Below are positions 57,580-64,000 of a stretch of 64,000 nt of DNA, piece after piece. This DNA is from Sceloporus undulatus. Taxonomy: Eukaryota > Chordata > Lepidosauria > Squamata > Phrynosomatidae. Where the stretch lies: assembly GCF_019175285.1 (NCBI RefSeq), contig NC_056524.1, positions 153,230,595-153,294,594 of the forward strand, written 5' to 3'. The position numbers were made by a program, and so were the translations under genes. The notes below the pieces were generated by a model. The model searched no databases and was not told where the DNA came from. It was given only the letters and a program-made list of their open reading frames with translations. The first letter of the stretch is position 1; each line of letters begins with the position of its first letter.

Positions 57580-58625
57580 ACGTAAAGACTATAAGGAAAG
57601 GCAACTTTTAGAGCGTGTTTCGCTCTCCTGCAGCGCCCTCTCTAGGATGGGAGGTGCAACTAAGAAAGAAAAAGGAAAGAAGGAAGGAAATTAATTATTA
57701 TTATTATTATTATTATTATTAAATAATAATATTTTTATTAACAAGGAAGGAATGAAATTAATAATAATAATAAATTAATTAATTTCCTTTCTTCATTCCT
57801 ATGCATGCTGGCAACATATACAAAGGGATTTTGTAGCACTTTGAGACTAACAGAGAAAGGAGTTTGTATAGTAAAGCTTTCCCTGTTGTTAATTAACTTA
57901 TGAATATGGAAAGTGGCTTCTGTAATACCTTGGGCCACATACGCTGCTGCTGCCACACTGGAGAAATAAAGCGGTTTGACACCAGTTTTAACTTCCATGG
58001 CTCAGTGCTGAGGAGTTCTGGGATTTATAGTTTGGTGGGGGGGTACTAGACTCTCTGACAGAAAAGGCTAAACACAGTGGGCCCTTGGTATCACAACACT
58101 TGCCCCCTGAAGATATGCCATACATCTTTTCTTGCTACGCATTACCAATTCTACCTAGTCACTCTGCTCAGCCCTACTCTACATTTTTACTGTGTAAATT
58201 TACAGCGCTTCATAAATAAAAGGTTAATAATAATAATGATAATAATAATAATAATACTGTCAGATAACATACCCAGCAGTATCACTAAAGGTAGCAGATC
58301 AGAGTTGTGTGACAGGGCTAAGAAAAGAAATGGTTGGTGCAGATGAAAGGCCATAGTGGACAGTAGTAATAACTTCAAATATCTCATCTCTATAATTTTG
58401 AAATATATATAACTGTAATAAGCTATATGTTTGCAAATTTTAAAATAATAATAATAATAAAACATCAATAGCTAAAAAAATAAAATGGCAAGTAGAAATA
58501 TTTTACTGTATACACGGAAAGGGTATTTCAACAAGCAGTTATTATGGACAGAAACAAAAATTGCACACCAACGCATTCCCCTAGTCTAAGGTCCAGTGCA
58601 AATCCTTTCTTACGTTGAAATAAAC
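57580..58625. other. AT-rich stretch upstream of POLR3A, no gene seen
   Basis: Contains (ATT)n at 57694-57720, (AAT)n at 58224-58256 and shorter trinucleotide runs near 58445. A half-MITE of the 51280 family lies at about 57940-58075. Open frames are microsatellite translations. Confidence 0.5.
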
Positions 58626-59240
58626 ACCTTTTTTTTAAAATTTGATGTACTTTACGTACTAGCTATAACCTAAGTTATAATTAAAATCTACATTTATCAG
58701 CTGTTACAATTAGACCTCGTTCTTCATTAACACATTGTTGCGGATACAGTAGTTGTTTCTGCTTTGGCCAATTCATCCTATTTTTTCACATGCTGTCCCA
58801 TAAGATAGCCAGGTTTTTTAGTGCTGAATTTCTCAAAGCCTATCCATTCCTCGTAGTTCTTGTGTATCGTATATCCATTCTTCTACAGTTGGGGATTCTT
58901 CTTTTTTCCCCATTTCTGGCTATTAGTATTCTAGCCACAGTAATTAGATATAATAGTATTCTCCAGTATATTTTTTTCTTTTTCTACCTTGAAATTAGAT
59001 GTTATATTAAGCAAATATGGTTCAGGTGCCATTTTATATCGTATGGCGAGCATTTTTTGAATTTGTAAGTGTATTTTTGCCCAGAAATCTCTTATCTTGT
59101 TGCAGGACCACCACATGCGCTTAAAGGGTGCCCACCTCTTTTCTGCATCTCCAGCATTTCTGATCTAATGACTTATATATCTTTTTTAGTTTCTGTGGTG
59201 TTAAAATCCACCTGTTTGAGGTTTTCATAAAGTTTTCTTT

Positions 59241-60030
59241 GGCGGGATACAAACTGCCGCTTTGCGGCGGTCCCCCGCCGGCGCCATTTGCTCCGCGCGG
59301 GAGCCTCAGCAGCCAAACCGCGCGGCTCCCGCGCGGAGCAAAAAAGAAGTTCCATTTCGGAGCTTCTTTCCGCGGCATACTGATGATGTCGCAAGGCGCC
59401 GCTGGCGCATTCGCGATGTCATAGGCGCCGCGACACGTCTGGATGTTATGCGTCCCGTACGTAAAGATGGCGGCGCCCATGTGGAAGGGGCACCGCCATC
59501 TTGTACGTATTGTATACGTACTAGGGTTAGGGGGGTGCGGAAGCACCACCCCTTCCTAACCCTAGTACGTATACAATACGTACTATATGGCGGTTTGNNN
59601 NNNNNNNNNNNNNNNNNNNNNNNNNNNNNNNNNNNNNNNNNNNNNNNNNNNNNNNNNNNNNNNNNNNNNNNNNNNNNNNNNNNNNNNNNNNNNNNNNCCC
59701 GCCGGCGCCATTTGCTCCGCGCGGGAGCCTCAGCAGCCAAACCGCGCGACTCCCGCGCGGAGCAAAAAAGAAGTTCCATTTCGGAGCTTCTTTCCGCGGC
59801 GCACTGATGACGTTGCGAGGCGCCGCTGGCGCATTCGCGATGTCATAGGCGCCGCGACACGTCTGGATGTTATGCGTCCCGTACGTAAAGATGGCGGCGC
59901 CCATGTGGAAGGGGCACCGCCATCTTGTACGTATTGTATACATACTAGGGTTAGGGGGGTGCGGAAGCACCGCCCCTTCCTAACCCTAGTACATATACAA
60001 TACGTACTATATGGCGGTTTGTATCCCGCC
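59241..60030. mobile_element. GC-rich palindromic element with 3-bp TSD TTT, containing the assembly gap
   Basis: Starts GGCGGGATACAAACTGCC and ends with an inverse copy (ggcggtttgtatcccgcc). TTT lies on both sides (59238-59240, 60031-60033), and the surrounding L1 coding frame (ASQDLK then ENFMK) is restored when the insert and one TTT are removed. Inside are two nearly identical blocks, 59276-59597 and 59698-60021, each ending in a smaller palindrome around a TAACCCTAGTACGTATACAA word. It is related to 42376-42721. Confidence 0.7.
59598..59697. other. Assembly gap, 100 N
   Basis: Exactly 100 unknown bases, the conventional size for a gap of unknown length. Open frames spanning it are not real. 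Confidence 0.99.
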
Positions 60031-60606
60031 TTTGAGGTCTTGCGATGCGGTAAACCTAGTTGAGTTTTTCCAGGCCTTTTGCCAATCTTCATATGGAATT
60101 GGATGGCCTATGTCCCGAGCCCAACTTATCATGTTTTCTTTTATGGTTTCTTTTTCCATCATTCTGTCCATGAGGATTTTATATATTTTAGATACTTTTT
60201 TTAAAATCTGGTTTCCACCATATTTTGTCTAGTTTATTTGTGGCCTTTTCTAGGCCTATATTTTTTATACCTTCCTTAAATTTTTCTTTCATCTGCATGT
60301 ATGAAAACCACTTTAGGTGTTTGCTTTCTTTTTCTAACTCTTCTCTCTGTTTCATTATAATTTCCCCATCTTTATCTATTTTTGTTATGTCTTTATAGGT
60401 TAGCCATTTTTTTTTCTTTTCTGCCGTTACCAAAAAATGCTTCTTGAGTTGAAACCCAAAGCGGTAGTTGGGTGTAAAATATTGTTTTGACTTTCTGCCA
60501 TGTTGACAAGAGGGTGATCGTTGAATTCCCTGGTTATTGGTTTATCATAACCAATGCATGCATGCCATCCCTTTTTTAATTCATAACCCTTTAATTCTAG
60601 GGTATC

Positions 60607-61010
60607 TGTCAGAGTTAGCACCCAGAATCCCAGACAATCAACCAGTCAGTTTGATTATATAATCAACAGCACTTTATTGATAGATCCAGAATCAGACATG
60701 TGCCTCACTCAGCTTCTTAGCTGAGACTGACCACACCTCCCCACAGACAAAGTAACAGAATTCCCAAAAGCCAAAATCCCCTCCCAAGCAGAAACCCACC
60801 AAGCGAAGCCCCTCCTGGTTCCCAGAGAACTGAAACCACATTCCCCGCTCAGAGAGCCAGGCCCTCAAGGCCACCCGATAAGACACCTGGCCCTGCTATG
60901 CACTAGACATCACTATCTACATTCCTAACTGCAGCTAAAGCCCCATCATCCCCAACTACTATACCTCAACACTAAACACTATCTGGTAGAATACTAACAG
61001 GATTCTAACA
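60607..61010 (-). mobile_element. Solo LTR, 404 bp, 5-bp TSD GTATC
   Basis: On the minus strand it starts TGTTAGAATC and ends GCTAACTCTGACA, the canonical TG..CA of an LTR. GTATC lies on both sides (60602-60606 and 61011-61015). An AATAAAG poly(A) signal is near its 3' end, at about 60670 on plus. There is no internal coding part, so it is a fossil left by recombination between two LTRs. It is younger than the L1 it sits in. The exact LTR family (endogenous retrovirus or Ty3-like) is not determined. Confidence 0.85.
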
Positions 61011-61530
61011 GTATCCCTCATCTCTGATCCATTCTTGGATCCAAGTAGGGTTGCAGGCCCACAAATAGATTTTTAGATCTGGTACTGCATATCCCCCTCT
61101 TTCTTTACTGTCCTTCAAAACCTCCCACTTTATTCTCAGCTTATTACCTTCCCAAATGAATTTCTTAATTATTTCCGTCCATTCTGCACTTCTTGGTTCT
61201 TCTGTTATAATTGGTAGATTGATTAATAAAAACATAATTTTGGGGAGCGTTGCCATTTTAATAACCGCGATTCTTCCTAAGATTGAGAGGTTCAATTTGC
61301 TCCACTTCATTAAATCGGTTTGAATTTCCTTCCAGATCTTCTTATAATTATTATCAAATAAATCTCTGTTATTGTTTGTCAACCATATTCCCAAATATTT
61401 AATTTTATTTGCCATCTTACACCCGGATTTTTTGGTGAGAGTTTCTTCTTCTTTCCCTGTCATGTTTTTCATTAGTAACCAAGTTTTTTCTTTGTTTAAT
61501 TCCTCTGTTTGGCAGTGAATAGCCTTTTGG

Positions 61531-62570
61531 CTTTCTTTCTTTCTTTCTTTCTGGCTTATTTTTTATTCAAGTTACAAAACAGAAGCAGTTGGTAAAGTCC
61601 ACTCAAGGCAGGGATGGAAAAACAAGGCTGTTATAAAACTGGGAGCCACTGTAACAGCAAAAGCAGTACACATAGAGAGGGAAGAGTTAAGACACTCCTG
61701 GCATGGTCTGGCCAGCCATCAGCAAAGGAAAAAAAAAGAGGAAAGAGAAAACAGGTTCCTACCCAAAGCTGCAACAGGTGCTGAGGCTAAGGGATCTGGC
61801 AAGAAAACAGAAGTCACCTGCTCCCAGTGGTGCTGTGCCATGGACAAACAGCCTGGATGAGTCAGGGCTTCCACGCTCAACACATACACACTTCATTCAC
61901 TTCTTTTACTCAATGGGCAGGGGAAAGGCTGCCTCTACATAATCCATGACTCTTCTGCCATAGGAGACACATACAAATGCGGGCGGAGGGGGGGAGAAGA
62001 AGATAAAGAGCATGAGAGCCCTTGCAATTGCAGCCACTGTGCTTCCCAACAGCAGCCAACAAGGCTGAAATACCTGCAGCATTTCCTGGCTGCCTGAAAT
62101 AGCTCTTGGTCCCTGTCTGTTCTGTTGTTGGATTGATTCCAGGGTCCAACCTCATACTGAGAAAAGCGAGAGGGGCAGGCTGACTTCATGAGCAGGTCCA
62201 TTTCAGCCAGCTAAATGGAGTCTTGCATCGTCCTCCCAGCCAGTCTCCTACACGGGCCGGCCAGGTCTTTCACAAGGGGCATTGTTCTTGCTACTTCATT
62301 GCTTGTTCTCGGATTGAAGACATATTCATTGACATCTTTTAGCAGAAAGAAGGAATAAAAAGGATTCCCTTTGTCACTTTTCTTCCATCCTTTCTTCCTT
62401 TTTTCTAAAAGGATGGACAGGGTAAGAACCTTGAAAAAACAGAGCAGAAAAAAAAAGGAGAAGAGAAAGAATTTCTTGCAATCAGTGCAGAAAAGAAGGA
62501 TGAGAAGGAGACAGAAAACACCAAGGACAAGACAGAGAAGGTATAGCAAGTATAGCATGCCTGTTTAAGT
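61531..62570. other. Unassigned stretch between L1 and SINE
   Basis: It begins with (TTTC)n, followed by ttattttttattcaagtt, which on the minus strand is AATAAAAAATAA near an A-rich end. The rest is moderately complex sequence with no recognised repeat and only short open frames. A retrocopy or UTR from a minus-strand transcript is possible. A simple unique intergenic region is equally possible. Confidence 0.3.
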
Positions 62571-62574
62571 ATTA

Positions 62575-62700
62575 AATTAGGACCCTGGCGATCAGGGTTT
62601 GATTCCCTGATCAAACGTAAAAAAACCCACTGGGTGACCAGGTCAAACATTGTCAGCCTCACAGGATTGCAATGGCAAACCCCCTACAAACCATCCAGGT
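62575..62700 (+). repeat. Sauria-type tRNA SINE, partial
   Basis: Order: gcgatcagggtttgattccc, aaaaacccactgggtgacca, gtcagcctcacaggattgca, atggcaaaccccctacaaac. The end is lost. Confidence 0.55.
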
Positions 62701-63069
62701 TCAAAGGAAACGTACAAAGGAGGAAAGAATAGGAAGCGTGCTTTCAGCTGGAGATCACAATCCAACTTGTGATGCTACCAAAGGGCAGGAGTGGGTTCAC
62801 TGTAAGAAAGGACAGGGGACTCAAAACACGTAACCTGAATAGGAAAACAGGCAACTAAACCAGAGAAATGGCCTCTTGTTGTGAGGTCGCTCACCTCTCC
62901 CCGCCTCTCACCCAACGGACTCAACTCCCACCTTGGCCAAGGAATCAGATTCTCAAGTTGTTTCCAGGGGAAAACAACAAAGAACACGTCTGCTTGGTCC
63001 AGCTGACCACTACTGCGATGAGCTGGGGGACTGGGTGTACGATTCTCTGAATAGGATGATTTGTAATAA

Positions 63070-63190
63070 TATAATAATAATAATAATAGTTTTTGTTATA
63101 TACCGCCCAATCACTGGGGGATCGAGGCGGTTGACAATAGAGGGGGGGGGGATAACAGACAGTTCCTGCCCTCAGGCTTACATCTAAAAG
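63070..63190 (-). repeat. L2/CR1-type LINE 3' tail
   Basis: (AAT)n at 63066-63089, then gttatataccgcccaatcac and gatcgaggcggttgacaata; the same unit as 1147-1335, here with a G tract. Confidence 0.55.
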
Positions 63191-63439
63191 ACGACGACAA
63201 AAAAAGGAGAAGGGGGAGGAAATGGTGAGGGGGGGGATCAGATTTCACGGCTTTTTAAAAATTCACACTCAGCTCTCAGTACCACAGATTCTGGCATCTC
63301 AATATTCCCCGAGAAAGGCCGGCCTTGATTTTGCCGATTTGATGTGAGGCACAGCAATTACAACCATGTTTGAAATAGGACTTGACACCCATGGATTTGG
63401 TTTACGAGGGTTTCCGGAAAACAAACCTCAGCCGATACT

Positions 63440-64000
63440 GAGGTCAAACTGTAAATAATGTTTCAAGTCTTTTTATTTTCAGGATTAAACAACAGACACA
63501 AATCAAATTACAATTCAACATAATCACACGTGTCTTATGTTTTTTTCTTATGATACAATCGTATTTCTTCCATCTACATCTTTCTCCTTCCTACCTCCTC
63601 TTTCTTGTAAACCACATATCAATCACCTCTTAACCAGGGCTCCAAGGCCTAAACATCCCCAGTGTCCCTTAGTCTTCCTCATAGGGGCATGATTCAGACT
63701 GTTCACCATTTAGTCACCATGGGTCTTTTAAGGGGAGGAAGGGGGGGTGTGAATAGGATCTGGCCATTAAAGAGGGGGGCATAATTTACGTCATGGGGTG
63801 GCGGGAGTGGGAAGGAGGGGGGATCCAGGTATGGCTTTCCCCGTCGTTCTATAGCTGATTTCCAGGTCATCCGGGAGGAGCTAGCAGTTGTCAAGGACGG
63901 CAGCTGGTTGCTGATAGGATTCCAAAATTTGCCAGCGGCAAGGGCCATGTTTAAGATGACTAGACTGTGGCGTTGACATTAGTGAGATCCCCATGGGGAC
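63440..64000. other. Right edge of the window, repeat-like, no gene seen
   Basis: Begins tcaagtctttttattttcag followed by AT-rich, CA-rich sequence like a minus-strand LINE 3' end, then G-rich sequence with an 81-codon minus frame (63703-63948) rich in Pro. The frame is not recognised and could be the start of a LINE-related or unrelated segment that continues past the window. Confidence 0.3.

Larger units (their letters stand above)
58628..61530 (-). mobile_element. L1 LINE, 5'-truncated, carrying two later insertions
   Basis: The minus strand gives the end of ORF2: KIKYLGIWLTNNNRDLFDNN, LSILGRIAVIKMATLPKIMF, then LELKGYELKKGWHACIGYDK, KWFSYMQMKEKFKEG, RWILTPQKLKKIYKSLDQKC and MWWSCNKIRDFWAKIH. 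A T-tract at about 58629 is the poly(A) tail. It is 5'-truncated near a (TTTC)n run at 61530. The reading frame shifts several times. Without its insertions it is about 1.7 kb. The insertions are 59241-60030 and 60607-61010. Confidence 0.85.

Noticed and set aside
59262-60092. Frames of 120-181 codons around and across the N gap
   Set aside because: They cross unknown bases or are translations of the GC-rich palindrome.

Overview
The window comes from a vertebrate nuclear genome, most likely a squamate reptile (lizard). The one gene I can support is POLR3A, the largest catalytic subunit of RNA polymerase III. It lies on the minus strand from the start codon at 57310-57312 to the stop codon at 11786-11788. 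I can place all 31 coding exons by reading the protein across GT-AG junctions. They join to 1391 codons (1390 residues plus stop) with every phase compatible, which as I recall is the exon number and length of human POLR3A. The squamate assignment rests on the repeats: tRNA-type SINEs with an AAC-rich tail that matches a Bov-B LINE end, Bov-B/RTE and L2/CR1 LINEs, a Penelope-like element, Tigger-like and hAT MITEs, and many microsatellites.

Layout. Positions 1 to about 11,170 lie 3' of POLR3A and contain only repeats that I can recognise: LINE 3' ends, a long L2-like fragment, a Tigger-like MITE and a palindromic MITE. Positions 11,170-57,312 hold POLR3A with its introns. The introns carry most of the interesting repeat structure: two Bov-B fragments (one split by a Tigger-like MITE), a Penelope-like GIY-YIG segment, a CR1 endonuclease fragment, a SINE split by a foldback element, a hAT element with a perfect 8-bp target duplication, and several long-palindrome MITEs flanked by 3-bp duplications. 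Positions 57,313-57,435 are the compact CpG-rich POLR3A promoter, with a 144-bp hAT-type MITE inserted at its upstream edge. From 57.6 to 64.0 kb the window is again repeat-dominated. A 5'-truncated L1 on the minus strand (about 58.63-61.53 kb) has been entered by a GC-rich palindromic element and by a solo LTR. The GC-rich element contains the only assembly gap (100 N), flanked by two almost identical copies of the same sequence. In human, RPS24 lies divergently upstream of POLR3A, but no RPS24 exon is visible here.

Function. The one protein product is the core of Pol III, which makes tRNAs, 5S rRNA, U6 and other small RNAs. Its zinc ligands, NADFDGD catalytic loop, bridge helix and trigger loop are all intact. 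The strongest leads are not a new protein system. They are the family of 3-bp-TSD palindromic MITEs, the nested insertions, the duplicated sequence at the gap, and the promoter-edge MITE whose target duplication copied a TGACGTA motif.
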